Below are positions 1 to 16,779 of a stretch of DNA of 64,000 nucleotides, piece after piece (position 1 is the stretch's first letter; each line of letters begins with the position of its first letter). A program made the translations under genes and the position numbers. This DNA comes from Nageia nagi. Taxonomy: Eukaryota; Pinophyta. A model generated the notes under the pieces. It searched no databases and had not been told where the DNA came from. It saw only the letters and a program-made list of their open reading frames with translations. The stretch covers positions 164,238,001 through 164,302,000 of the forward strand of contig JBITNC010000001.1 of the NCBI GenBank assembly GCA_050084985.1, given 5' to 3'.

Positions 1-376
1 TGTAATAAAGATCAGAGCAGAATAGATCCTCAAATAAGTGGCATCAAGAGACACCATAAGTATGATGTATGGGACAACCACCTATTAGAGGGATTCGATA
101 GGGATGTCAACCCCCAATTCCTATATTTATAACTTGCAAGGAAATAGAAAGGAGTGAAAGCGGACTCATGGAAATAATATAATATTTGTTGTATTGAAGA
201 TACTTTAAAATATGAACAATAGTAAATGGTATTGCATTTAATATAACACATGGTATTGCATTGTAATATCAACTTTATCTTGACATATGTAATATTATTT
301 TTTAATATTTTAGAAAAATATAAAATATGATTTATTAAATAAATAATAAATAAATCTTGAAATATCATTAATGCAA
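1..376 (-). repeat. Partial LTR of gypsy-like element, cut by window edge
   Basis: Bases 1 to about 355 align directly, with scattered mismatches, to about 7510-7915 inside the complete LTR at 7179-7937. Shared landmarks are the CATCAAGAGACA block, a TATAAATA box read on the minus strand and the run of ATTTATTAAATAAATAATAAA. Similarity fades after about 355, and a plausible terminal CA lies near 376. This fits the 3' LTR of a minus-strand element whose 5' LTR is the copy near 7.5 kb. No clear polypurine tract follows, so it could instead come from another copy. Confidence 0.6.
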
Positions 377-1057
377 CATGCATTCTTGTAAAAGAGTAGT
401 CATGATATAAACATATGCAATGTTGTCATCATATACCAAACATTCAAAGATACAATGGTCTTAATTCATTAAAAAGTACAAATTTTACAAATAAAGACAT
501 GAAGATTTTACAAAGCTAATGTCTTGAAGATAGTACTTTACATGTCGTTGGCATTTTGATTTTCATGGATTTAGCAAAAGTTATCTTCTACAAACTTGAT
601 CATGATCATCATTACCAAGCATATTTGTGAAATAATAGCATTTTCAAATAAGCATTCGATGAAATAATTATTTTACCCTTTTAATTTAAAATAACATGTA
701 AATGAAGGGCATGGACATCATGAAATTCATAAAACTAGTTTTTCAAAAAGAAAAGTCATGAAGATAATATAATTTTAAACTCAAAAAAATGTCAAAATAA
801 AGATTTGCATGCATCATTTTACCAAAATTGAAGTCAGGCATATACCTAGGGTTTAGAATCAAAATTGTTAAAAAGTAAGTTTGACATGTCATTTTCACCT
901 TTTGTCTTCTTGTGCTTACTTGGAGCTCTCTATCTATATTCCTCTTTCCTACCTATTTGCTAATGAAGATCACCTTTAACAATTCCTTATTGTTCCATTT
1001 GTGAAGTGGGTCACTGTAGCTATCATTTGACCATCATTCTACATTTTTATTGATGAC
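377..1057. other. AT-rich spacer, no gene seen
   Basis: This stretch lies between the partial LTR and the first recognisable codons of the plant-mobile-domain pseudogene. I see only short open frames and no domain. It may hold the untranslated leader of that pseudogene. Confidence 0.4.
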
Positions 1058-3964
1058 ATGATAGATTGGCGAGTTGTAGAGAGGCCATTGGCTAGGAGAC
1101 ACAATCATGTGGTCAAGTATATTCAGAGATTTCTAGTTGAGCACATGGTAAGTCCTCTATTTTCAATTTTTACTTATTTCCTCTTTTTATTTTCGCTTTC
1201 ATTATTGTGAGAAACCTAGGGCACATCATACTTCTACAAAATAACACCAAATGGGGGAAATACTTTTTTTAAAAAATTTTGTAATTTAATTTGATTCTAG
1301 TTTTTGATTTATTTTAAGGAGCATGAAGGTTTTTGTGTCATTTTATTCATGTTCATGCGAGATAAAAATTGGAAAGGGGGTTTTGTTATTTTATAATCAA
1401 TTTTTAGATTCAATTTTCTATACTTTTATTTGTATGAGGGATAGGTACATGGGATTTTAGGCAACTATATTGATGATTTGCCCAAGCCTTGCTTATTTGT
1501 AGTCGAATTTGAAAGGGAAATGGTTTAGTTTAGAATCGTTTTACTTTTGTAATCTGTATAATGTTCGTTAAGTATTTGATTTTATGCATTGCATGAGTTT
1601 TAATTAAATTTGTTATCTTATATTTCTTGCAGGACCAAAAACATTTAATATAAGGCATTAAAGAGAGCCTAAGGTTGGATTAGGTCCAATCGTGATAATG
1701 AGTTGCTAGAGATGGTAGGGATTTATGACTTGGCTATTGCAAGTCATTTACAAATCGATTTCCCCTTATTGATGATATTAGTGGAGTGTTGGGATCTAAA
1801 TGCTGATACATTCCACCTTTCGATTGATGAGATGAAAGTTACTCTGTTGGACATTTACATGATTTGGCATTTGCCAATATGAGGGAGACTTGTATCACAT
1901 GCCTCCATTGATAGATAGCATGAGAGGGAGGGATTATCAACATCATTAACAAGAAATGAGGACCATGATTGAGACCATTAGGCTGCATATTTACATTCAA
2001 ATTTTTAGTATGATTTGGGATTCAAGAACCTCTAATTTCTTGTGGCATATTACATTACAACATTCTTGTGTCCAAATAAGAACAAATCTATTTTTTGCCT
2101 TAGACTTGTGTGGATTGTCAAAGATATTTGTGCCAAGGGTATAGTATATGCTTGGGGACCTTGTATTTTTGCTCAATTATATTGGGATTTGCATTACATT
2201 ATTACTATGGCTAAGTCTAATGTGACGATGGCCCATGCAACACCACTACAGGTTTGGGCATATGAACATATTACTATGTTTAGGCATGCTAGTTTGGCGA
2301 GACAACAAAGTGGTCTTATTGATCCTATTATGTATTGTTGGGTTTCTATTATGGGTTACTTTTGAGAATCATGTGACATTGAGGCATAGAGGAGGGAGAT
2401 AAATGACCTCCAGGTTGATGACATTGAGCGGGTAGCCTATCGAGACTACATGGTGGATGAGAACACATGTTGGTGTGTATAATGCATTATTATAAAGGTT
2501 TTGTAATAATCTTCTATGTAAGTTCACTAATACTTAAGGGTATCATTTGATACCTTAAGTATTTAAGTGAATATGATAATGTTACTTTTCTTACACTCCA
2601 TGTCATGAGCATGCCCCTTAGATAAAAGGATGTGCATGTCATGCTTTTGTACATTGGATAAAAAGGTGATCCAAAAAGGGATTTTGGCCTATAAATAGAA
2701 GGCTCCCTCTTTGTGATTACACACCAATTGTGGAGTAAAGTTATGCAATAGGATAATGGTTAGGAGAAAAGAGTAGGAGGATTATAAGAGTTCATATTTG
2801 TTAAGAAGAGAGATCTAGTTAGTAGATGTACTCCTAGTTGGAGGAACCACTTACATTTTGTGTTATCTTTGTGAGATTGCTTTGTGTGATAGTTAGATGT
2901 GAATTGCGAGCTTTCATGTGATCTTGGTAGTTTAGGATTGTTCATGTTATATTTCAATTCTCTCAACACATACCATATTGTCTAGGTGAGGCATCATTAT
3001 TTCCTATAGACACTACATAATGAGGTAGAGCCCTATTATCCAAGATGAGTGCTATGATAGTTTGGTTTAACACATGATATTCTTACAAGAGTTAGTTATT
3101 ATCTTTGATAGATGCATGAGGCAAATCCACCTTAAGGTGCACTAATGATGCTCGTGTGGAGGAGCACATGGGAGGAGCCAATAGAGGTAGATAGACCAAT
3201 TATTGTTTCTTTTGCCCTTGATGCTATTTCGAGGTATGAGGCATGGTTGATAGGTATTAGGCCTATGCCATTTGGCATTCCCACCACATACAACAAGGAA
3301 AACATAAAGGTATCTATCGAGGAGTCATTCGATGAGGATGATGAGGATCTAAAGATGCTGGGTGAGGAGCCACTGCCTTATACGCCCTAAGCTTTAAGGA
3401 CCCAAGTGGCTGGGATATACTTGCTAACAGAGGCCATCCCACTAGTTCCTTTAGGTATAGTTTTTTATGTTTAGTTTATTTATTAATGTATTAATATTGA
3501 TTTTATTTATATTTACATAGGATACAATAACTAGGATAGTTGTGTTGGAGGAGGAGATTTCCACACTTTAGCCTTTGAAGGTTGAAGTTGACAAGTTGAG
3601 ACCCATGGAGGCCAATGTAGTTAGCTTAAGGAGCATTGTTAGTGAGTTACAAGCTACACTAGCTACAAGGGATGCTCAAAGTTTTATCCTTGAGTAGGAT
3701 AATAAGAGGATGATGGAGCAGTTGTCTATGCCACCTCCAAATGAGTCTTGGGATTTTATGTTCATGCAGATGGAGATGAACCAACACCTACACCAATAGA
3801 TTGAAAATCTTAAGGAGAAATATGAGAAGGCCAAGGCACTCTTGGTAGCCCATGGGATCATGAGTAGTGGCATATCAGGTTCCTTGGGGATGTATATAGA
3901 TAGCAAGGATCGTAAGAACCGTAGGATAGATAGTGGGAGTGGTAGTAGAGGGAGCCACTCATGA
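1058..3964 (+). pseudogene. Plant mobile domain (MAIN-like / aminotransferase-like) pseudogene
   Basis: Fragments of a plant mobile domain (PMD) protein appear in order across three exons: 1058-1147, 1633-3454 (interrupted by a solo LTR) and 3521-3964. Introns follow GT-AG rules (1148-1632 and 3455-3520). Family-like stretches are VECWDLNADTFHLSIDEMK (about 1790-1840), YAWGPCIFAQLYWDLHYI and TPLQVWAYEHITMFR (2150-2285), and RPIIVSFALDAISRYEAWL near 3196. The last exon encodes a coiled-coil-like tail with IENLKEKYEKAKALL. Stops and frameshifts occur throughout, for example after the first exon-2 codons, in the TGA after WHLPI and in the tail, so it is dead. PMD proteins are known both as host silencing factors and as passengers of plant mobile elements. 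Here the gene lies antisense to a gag relic inside a putative LTR element. Confidence 0.75.
2468..2965 (+). repeat. Solo LTR, Ty1/copia type, with 5-bp target duplication
   Basis: A 498-bp segment begins TGTTGG, ends TCTCA and is flanked by ACACA (2463-2467 and 2966-2970), a perfect 5-bp target site duplication. It has a plus-strand TATA box (CCTATAAATAGAAGG near 2690). Its downstream third matches the LTR of the copia element at 50403-58370: GAGATCTAGTT, TAGATGTACTCC and GGAGGAACCACTTA occur in the same order. No internal region remains, so this is a recombined solo LTR. It sits inside the coding part of the plant-mobile-domain pseudogene. Confidence 0.85.
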
Positions 3965-3988
3965 GGCTTTGTATGGACATATTTTCAT

Positions 3989-3992
<4 letters not shown>

Positions 3993-4036
<44 letters not shown>
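3993..4036. repeat. (AT)n microsatellite
   Basis: An uninterrupted AT dinucleotide run of about 22 units lies just past the stop of the plant-mobile-domain pseudogene. Confidence 0.95.
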
Positions 4037-4040
<4 letters not shown>

Positions 4041-5100
4041 CAAACTTTTTGTGTATGAAAAATTATTATTGTTTATGTATGGATGTGTTTATTTATTTAA
4101 ATTTATTAATTAATTTCTTAACAAAAATATACAAAAAATTGCATATTAACAAATCATTAAAAAAATTATAATTTTTACAAAAAAATCTACATAGCCAAGT
4201 TTTTCCAAATTAACAAACCCAAAACATTACAACAAATGCCTAAAATGATTCATTACAACTGACAGAAATACATTGCATTTTTATTTTCTTTTCTATCCTA
4301 GAAAATGCACAATGTGGATGTTGTACGAACAGTTTTATGATGTCCATGCATTAAAAATTTATGATTTTTTAGAAGCAATGTATAGAAAAATTGAATGACA
4401 TTTACCTAGTAACACAACGAAGCATGTATACACAAAAATTCAAAAAATTAAAAATATAAAAATACACTATAATACATGGTGCATCTAAAGTCTATGAATT
4501 TAACCAATGACATGATGTACCAAGGTGGATTGTGGAACCCACTTACAGTTTGCTGATGCAGGCACAAATTGGGATAAATTTTGTTGATAAACACACGATG
4601 CTAGCGACATGCGAATAATTTATTATGATGTTTGCGCTCCTCGTTTTTTGATTTTTGGTGTTATTATTTATTAGTGAAGCTCTTTGAAGCCTCAAGGTTT
4701 ACTATTTAATATGTTTTATCCTGCATCTATTAGTGAAATAATACTAAAAATAATTTGGGGTACTTACCATTCCAATGCATCCCCTAAGCTGTTGGTTCAT
4801 TTGAGGCAAAGGATTTGTGAAGATTTCAAGCTTTCTATTATTAGGATGCACAAGATCAACATCACTCTCTTCCTATATTGGAGTATCATCTATCCAAATA
4901 GATTTTTTATTAATGAAGTCTTGTATAGTATTTCTTAAATTCCTATAATTTTTTATTAGGTCTCCTGACATTATATGATAATTACAAAATTCTTCAAATC
5001 TATTATTTTCAAGAACACCATTTAGAAAATGATGCTAAAATATTAGTGGTAATTTAATGAGATCTTTATATAGAAAGACATTTAAGATATTATCAACACT
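4037..5100. other. AT-rich spacer inside the gypsy-like element, no pol seen
   Basis: The stretch between the antisense pseudogene and the gag relic shows no protease, reverse transcriptase, RNase H or integrase motif in any frame. The open frame at 4684-4938 (+) has no recognisable content. Confidence 0.5.
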
Positions 5101-6990
5101 TTCATTTAATTTGGTATCTTTCTTTTAGGTTGTAAATACATCTTACTTGCACTTATTGTTGCTACTACTTGCATTGGAGATGGATACATTTTTACCTTTA
5201 GATTGTTGCCTTTTTGGAGCTCTTTATAATTTTGCAAGATGCAAGGCTCTTTTTTAAGAAAATTGTCAATTATCTTTCCCAAAGAGATATCATCGTAATA
5301 CAATACTTCTAATTTAAACACAAGTAACAAAGAATTTGCAAAAGTATCTTTTAAATCTTGTTCAGTAGCAGTAACTTTATTTGTAACCTTTTTCCTCATT
5401 TTCACAAAATTAGTCAAAGATTTTCTTTGCACTTGCTTAAGTTTGCATAAATCCCTAAATTCAGTTTTATCTTGAATATTGTATTTGAAATTAGCAATGA
5501 ATTATAAAACAAGATCCTCATATTTATCAATGCTCTTTTCAGGAAGGGAGAAATACCATTTCAAGGCATCATCTTTCAAGCTGCTTGAAAATAATTTAGC
5601 AAGCATATCATAATCATGGAAAAATTCAATAACTTCATGAAATTTTCTAACATGCATTTTTGGATCTTGAAAACCACTAAATTTTATGAACATGATGCTC
5701 TTTTTACTACTATAAACTCTAGAAAAAAATTCTATCACTCAAAGGATGTTTCAGATAAAGTAAGAAATCATCATCATCATTATAAAATGCGTGTTCTATT
5801 TTTGCAAGTTTTTCATGTAATTGAGTGTTATACTTAGGTGAAGGCATTGGAGCGATTTGTGTAATAGAAGATTGGACAATGGGTTGTTGAGGCAATACTA
5901 CTGGTTGTGAAGCATAATGTGGATTGGTAGGTTCACTAGTGTTAGGGGGCGATAGAGGGGGTTATGGTGGAAGAATGTTGTTTTACAGGGAAGGTGAAGG
6001 TATAGGTTGTGGAATAGGTATTTGAGTTGCTTTCTTCAATTTGACTTCTTTTAGCTTTAATAAGGGACCAATTTTATTGGTTCTTTTTTCCTTTATATTA
6101 TCTAGCAAGTCAAATATGAAATCTAATTGTTGGTCATCAATGACATTTTCAAAGGTATTTAACTCTTGTGCCTCTATTAGAATATCAATTTTAATTTCAT
6201 ACTCCTCTTTTGTCCAATTAGGTTTCTTTTTAAAAGCTTTATTAATTAAAGCATTAATTTGATCATGCACATTTTCAGGTTTATCGAAATTAGTCATAAT
6301 ACCCTTACCGTTGTCATGATAGATGTAGTTATTGAGCTTACCTATTTCATGTTGTTCAGGAATATCTACCTGAGGCATCAAAGTATCATTGTTATGTACA
6401 TGATTATCCTTAGCTGGCACTATTTTAGGAACGCCAAAAGATTCTATTTCGATGGCATCAACGGTGTACGAATAACTAGGTACAAAATCAATGCTTTACC
6501 TTTTATTGATAAATACCCTATGTTTTGATGAACTTACATTTTCATATTGAAATAAAGATTTCAACAAAAGTAGAGTATTGGGCTATGACTCTAATAGCTC
6601 ATGCTATCAAAATATTCATAATAGCCTCAACATTGTTAGTAACAAAATATTCCATTCTATCATTTTGGGCCATCAATTCTTTAATAGATCTAACATTTGT
6701 AGGAATGACATCAAGATCATCATTTTCAATTCATTTTTAGACGTATCAGCAAAGCTTGCTTGATTTACACTTTCAAAATCACCATTAGCAAAGTCCATAT
6801 TAAACTTGTTAAGGGTTTGGCCAATGATGTTCATGCAACAACTAGAGTTTACATATTCAATTTCTTGTTCATTGGTTGCTATACAATCATGTGGATTGGG
6901 TTCACAAAATTCAAGAGGTATATCAGGGTTAATCCCAGTACTCCTAATTTCATCAAAATGAACCTTCCCTCTAGAAAACTTAGGTCACTC
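5100..6990 (-). pseudogene. Ty3/gypsy-type gag polyprotein relic
   Basis: Read on the minus strand, an upstream non-capsid part (about 6990-5983) contains VDAIEIESFGVPKIVPAKD. It is followed by a capsid part (5738-5106) with KFSGFQDPKMHVRKFHE, then SLKDDALKWYFSLP, then IDKYEDLVL. That order is typical of the retrotransposon gag domain of plant gypsy elements. The reading frame is broken several times between about 5980 and 5440. No zinc knuckle, protease or pol follows. The start is upstream of 6420 but I cannot fix it. Confidence 0.7.
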
Positions 6991-7153
6991 CTCAATGAAA
7001 AATATCTTTGGGATATAGGCATAACAAACCTTAAGTTTTATCATTTTGGTGGGTAACTACTTTAACAACATACAGTAAGGGAAGAAAGAGTAGTGCAAAG
7101 GGATTCATGACTCTCCAATGAAAGATGTCCTAGGGGGAAAGCCTAGGTGTGTA

Positions 7154-7174
7154 GGATCCATGTCGGGTTCACCA
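7154..7174 (-). other. Candidate primer-binding site of the gypsy-like element
   Basis: On the minus strand, four bases (TTTA) after the end of the LTR, the sequence reads TGGTGAACCCGACATGG. Position, leading TGG and proximity to the LTR fit a tRNA primer-binding site. A decayed version (TAGTGAACCTAAC) follows the related LTR at 61972-62676. I could not assign the tRNA. Confidence 0.55.
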
Positions 7175-7178
7175 TAAA

Positions 7179-7937
7179 TGTAGAGAGTAAATTGTGTAAA
7201 CAATAAGTATAAACACAAAATAATTCTACAAAGATGACACTTATTCAAATACACAGATAAATAAATGAAAAATGTGCACCTGATTATGATGTGAAAATCC
7301 TCAAGGTATGGCAAGGGAACATGGAGGACTAGATCGGATCAGAGATGAACTTGACGATGATAACATGAATCATGTAAATCAACTATCATTGTCTCTTCTA
7401 TTTCTAGCTTTGTATCACAAATGCGCACACCATTGATGTGCAAGTTCTACAATGTTGTCATTGTAAGACTTGCAAAATTAGATTGCGCACATAAATATAA
7501 CATGTAATATAGCTCATATCATAACATATCCTCGAATAGGTGGCATCAAGAGACATTGTAAGTATGATGTATGGGAAAACCACCTATCAGAGAGATTTGA
7601 TAGAGATGGCATCAAGAGACATTGTAAGTATGATGTATGGGAAAACCACTTATTAGAGAAATTCGATAGAGATGTGAACCCCCAACTCCAATATTTATAA
7701 CCTACAAAGAAATAGAAAGTAGTGAAAGGTAACTCATAGCAATAATATAATCTTTCTTGTATTCAAATATACTTTAAAATATGAACCATGATAAATGATA
7801 TTGTATTTAATACAACACATGGCATTGCATTGTAACACTAATTTTATCTTGACATATGTAATATTTCTTTTAATACTTTAGAGAAATCTAAAATATGATT
7901 TATTAAATAAATAATAAATCAATTTTAGCTATCTACA
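7179..7937 (-). repeat. Complete 5' LTR of the gypsy-like element (minus strand)
   Basis: The 759-bp segment has matching inverted ends, TGTAGA and TCTACA, and on the minus strand is followed by a candidate primer-binding site and then gag. A TATAAATA box read on the minus strand lies near 7694. Downstream of it, a unit of about 70 bp containing CATCAAGAGACATTGTAAGT is present twice in tandem (about 7536-7605 and 7606-7680). The left-edge copy of this LTR has the unit once. Confidence 0.75.
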
Positions 7938-7944
7938 TCAAGTT

Positions 7945-8800
7945 TGGGGAACTAGCTTGAGACACTTTGGTTGGGCCCCTTTTAAGAGGGTTTTGGTCGA
8001 ATATGCTTTCAATATCCATTCAAACCAAAATAATTATCCCTTATTTCATCATCTTGGTTGAATTTGATGCATATCCCTTGTTGGATATTATAATAGTCCA
8101 CATTATTGAATAGAATCTATCATATGATATCAATATCTCCTATCTTAAAGAGACACCTTCTTTTAACTTTGAAATTCCCAATGCAACTTGCAAGTAAAGG
8201 CATTAGCTAGTGTTGGCACTTACATGCCACTTCTCTCCTACAGTCCAAAAGTCTACTTTTAGATGAGCTAATACTTCTACTAGAGATATTAACAAAACGA
8301 TTAGGAAGGAAATATACTTAACTTATTTGAAGAGAACTTGGATTACACTAAAAAGATTGCTTTCAAAAAAGCTCTTACATTATATCTAGGTTTACATGAA
8401 ATTGGAGAATGGTGCTATTGTCATCCTCGATTACATCAAACTACACATATCACATGGTCTCAAATCCCCTCTTGGTTAGATAATGGTTTGCTCACACTCA
8501 CTCCATATCAAGATAAACCATCATATCACTAAAGACCAATGTATATGCAAATAATGCAACATGGAACTAGAGACTGAAGAGAATTTCATATTCATCTATC
8601 CCATTTACTATGAAATTCGAGGTTGATATCATTGCCTATTTAGAAATACCCCTACCTCAAAATCATGGATGAATTACAAAGATAAAAAATGCATCACACT
8701 TGAAAACAAAGAAGCCACCAACCTTAGATAGAAAGTAATCGCTAGTAGATCCCACAACTTAATGAGTTCCAAACTTATCACATCTTTTTTTCAACTATAG
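7945..8800 (+). pseudogene. Degenerate coding relic, possibly non-LTR reverse transcriptase C-terminus
   Basis: An open frame (8338-8532) continues, after a stop and frame change, into text resembling a cysteine-rich tail: C-N-M-E-L-E-T-E-E-N-F-I-F, then YPIYYEIRG. That pattern recalls the Cys/His-rich C-terminus that follows reverse transcriptase in LINE-type ORF2 proteins. The upstream part (about 7945-8337) gives further broken frames such as RHFGWAPFKRVLVEYA that I do not recognise. Assignment is tentative. Confidence 0.3.
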
Positions 8801-9440
8801 GAAGCTACAAGTTGAAAGCGTAATATGATCCTTAAAGACTCTAGAAGGACTAATCGTTGACACTTTATAACTAAACCCACTAAGGTTAGTCCCTCTGGCT
8901 ACAACATGCTGAGCTTATTCCTAACCATGAATGCTTGGGAAGCCCCTTTACTCCCAATATGCAATATTCTCGGTTTCAATCAAACTTATTAGATTTGACA
9001 CTTTGAAACCCCTCTCTTCTTTTCCCTCGTCTACTTCTCTTTATTACACATCATAGTCTTATTAAGTGTTCTTTTGCTCTTCTTATATATTTTTTGTAGA
9101 GTCCCATTAACCATTATTTTTGTCATCCATGGACATTAATATCAAATATAAAATTTCTCTCACTTTATATCATGATAAAAACTCTTTAATTCTATAAATT
9201 CACAATAAATACTCGTAAAATTATATTACAAATACAAAACTGATGATAAACAATTAATAAAGATGACATATGTTTCATATTTAAATATAATTATTGATTA
9301 AATTTATATGTAAAAGAACTAAATGCATTTCTTTTATATTATACACATCTAATCAACCTAACATTATAGACAAATACAATAATTTATTCAACAAAATAAT
9401 TACACCAATTTAAAAAAAATACTTCTACAAATACTTGTTG
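8801..9440. other. AT-rich intergenic sequence upstream of the RPB10 gene
   Basis: No gene or repeat was recognised. The proximal promoter of the RPB10 gene must lie here or just downstream. I could not choose a single TATA box in such AT-rich sequence. Confidence 0.4.
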
Positions 9441-9450
9441 CCCGTCCACA

Positions 9451-9459
9451 AAACCCTAG
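9451..9459 (+). promoter_or_regulatory. Telo-box-like element (AAACCCTAG) near the RPB10 start
   Basis: AAACCCTAG lies 44 bp upstream of the RPB10 start codon. The motif AAACCCTA is a well-known element close to the transcription start of plant genes for the translation and transcription machinery, which fits the gene it precedes. It is a short motif and could be chance, but its position is apt. Confidence 0.5.
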
Positions 9460-9502
9460 CGATCTTCTATAGCTAAACTCTGCGGTCCTTCAGCGAGAAA
9501 AA

Positions 9503-14643
<5,141 letters not shown>

Positions 14644-16770
14644 TCATGAAGCCCCTATTGGTTTATTATGGAGGAAGTTTTGCTAATGCATTTTGGACTG
14701 GTTATGATTCATGCATGTAATTTAATACTCTGATATAAATAGCATGAGTTTTACTCACCAGTTGTGATCTTGAGATCCTTAAATCTATTGTGCTATTCTA
14801 AACTACGCTTCATAGTGATAGTTGGGAATCATTGTGGTTATAGTAAACTAGCGGGTTGTACAACACCAATACATCTGAATGCTCAAGGAAATGTATTAGT
14901 TTTGTAATCATACATATTTGAATACTAACATGTTTGTTTTGACGGTATAGTACTTTTGCTGTCAGTATAGCTTTCTTTTGTTTTCCCAGCTCGTGTCAAG
15001 TTTGGATCATTTTTGTGACAGTATCTAGCCTTTTTATATGCTACAAAACTATTACTATATTATTAATGGTTGTCCTTTGTTTTTCCAGCTCTTGTCTAGT
15101 TTGGACCATCTTTGTGACAGTATCAAATTTTTATATGCTACAAGGCTATGTAATATGTATTATCCACGGCTATTTTTAGTAGAAATTTTTTTTATAAGCT
15201 ACAAAGCTATGATTTTGCTATTTATATATTATAGATGGCTGTTTCGTGCTCAGGAAAACTTGCTGTGTACTTTGTAAAATGGCATACATTCAAGTCAAAA
15301 AATGTAGTGAACTTGAAATTACATTGAACACCATGGGCAACATGGACATGGAATGGACAAATAAGAATTGTAGTTTCTTAATGGATGGCTATTAACAGTT
15401 TTTCAATTATAATTTCATCACCTCTTAAAATCTGTTAAATCAATTCTCTACTATTTGGTAGATACTTTCACAAGCCTTCTATGAAATACAAACATTGTAA
15501 AAAGTTATTAGTTATATAATTGAATATTTGCTTCACATGTATTTCTTGCAATTTCTTAACTGCAAAGAGTTGTATGATAAAATATATGAAATAGTGGATT
15601 CTCTGATATTTTTTAGCACTCGTTTGTCAAAAAATCTTTTGTTTGTAGTATAAGCTAAGGTTTGCCAACACTCTATTCAACCAAATGAATTGTATGTTTG
15701 AATGGAAAGTCTGTTAAATGATATTCAGGTGAAATTTCTTCAGGGTAAATTCAATTTTCAGGTAACAGTGCAAAATGTCTAGATCTATCATTTTAAAGTT
15801 TATTGCATGAGTATATTTTTGCTGCATGATTTTGTGAAATAGTAGTGTAAGAACTCTCCTGCTTTCTTTCCTTCTTTGTTTGTTCTATTAATTTATCAAT
15901 GCTGGTACAATAACCAACTTATTGGCGGACACTGATATTTACAATGATGGTATTTATGTTTTAATATCTGTGCTTGCATTCATCTCTACTTTGAAGGGAT
16001 AATCATCAATTGAAATTTGTTTATGTTTTTATACCATGTTGTGAATGAGTTTGTTTTCTCAATCATGAATTTTGTTTTCATTGTTCTGTAGTCCAAACAC
16101 CATTCAAGTGGAGCACATATATGTAATACATCTTTTATAACTAACCAATCTCAGGCATGAGGTGATGATGTAAAGCTCTTCCACTCATGTGAGGCAAAAC
16201 AACATCAAGCTACTAAGTGCAAAATTCAACCGGCTGACACTATTTGCATTAATTCACAACTGATTTATCTGACATTCTGTTTATGGATTTGACATCCCAC
16301 TTTACAATGAACCTCCCAAAACTTTTTAAAGTCCTATATTTATCCATTGTAGGATTGCAAACAATCTTATCAGACATATCAACATCGGAAGTGATCCATA
16401 AATTAGAGTTTTTTTAGGGTTTCATCACTTCTAGAATTTTATTCTCTCACTACATAGAACATATTTGCTGATAAATATTACATCACAGTTAAAACACACA
16501 TTATTTGACATTCCTTTACTTTATATATTGAGTTGTATCACTAACATACAAGGGAGATTTTGATCATGATTGAAGTTTGTCCTGGACCCTTGAAACATCT
16601 AGAACAAGTATGAATCTTTTTCCAAATATTTATTTTCTAAATTCCTTATTTAAAAAAATTGACGTACTTTTGGAGCTAGCCTTCCTGACCTTGGGACTTA
16701 CATTATCATTTATTAATATACTCTATCAAAGTAATCTATGTATCTATGAACTAGATAATCTTTGTTAGGA
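14644..16770. other. RPB10 3' flank and intergenic sequence
   Basis: This contains the RPB10 3' untranslated region, whose end I cannot place. A diverged tandem repeat of about 90-100 bp lies at 14971-15160; each copy carries CCAGCTC(G/T)TGTC, then TTTGTGACAGTATC, then TATATGCTACAA. A shorter third copy is near 15190-15240. No further gene is recognised. Confidence 0.45.
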
Positions 16771-16779
16771 TCAGGTATG

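Noticed and set aside
30-383. 117-codon minus-strand frame at the left edge
   Set aside because: It overlaps an LTR repeat, is rich in Tyr/Ile from AT content and has no domain; treated as chance.
7154-7174. GGTTCACCA-like text considered as the end of a tRNA gene
   Set aside because: No cloverleaf arms are found next to it; its place beside the LTR explains it as a primer-binding site.
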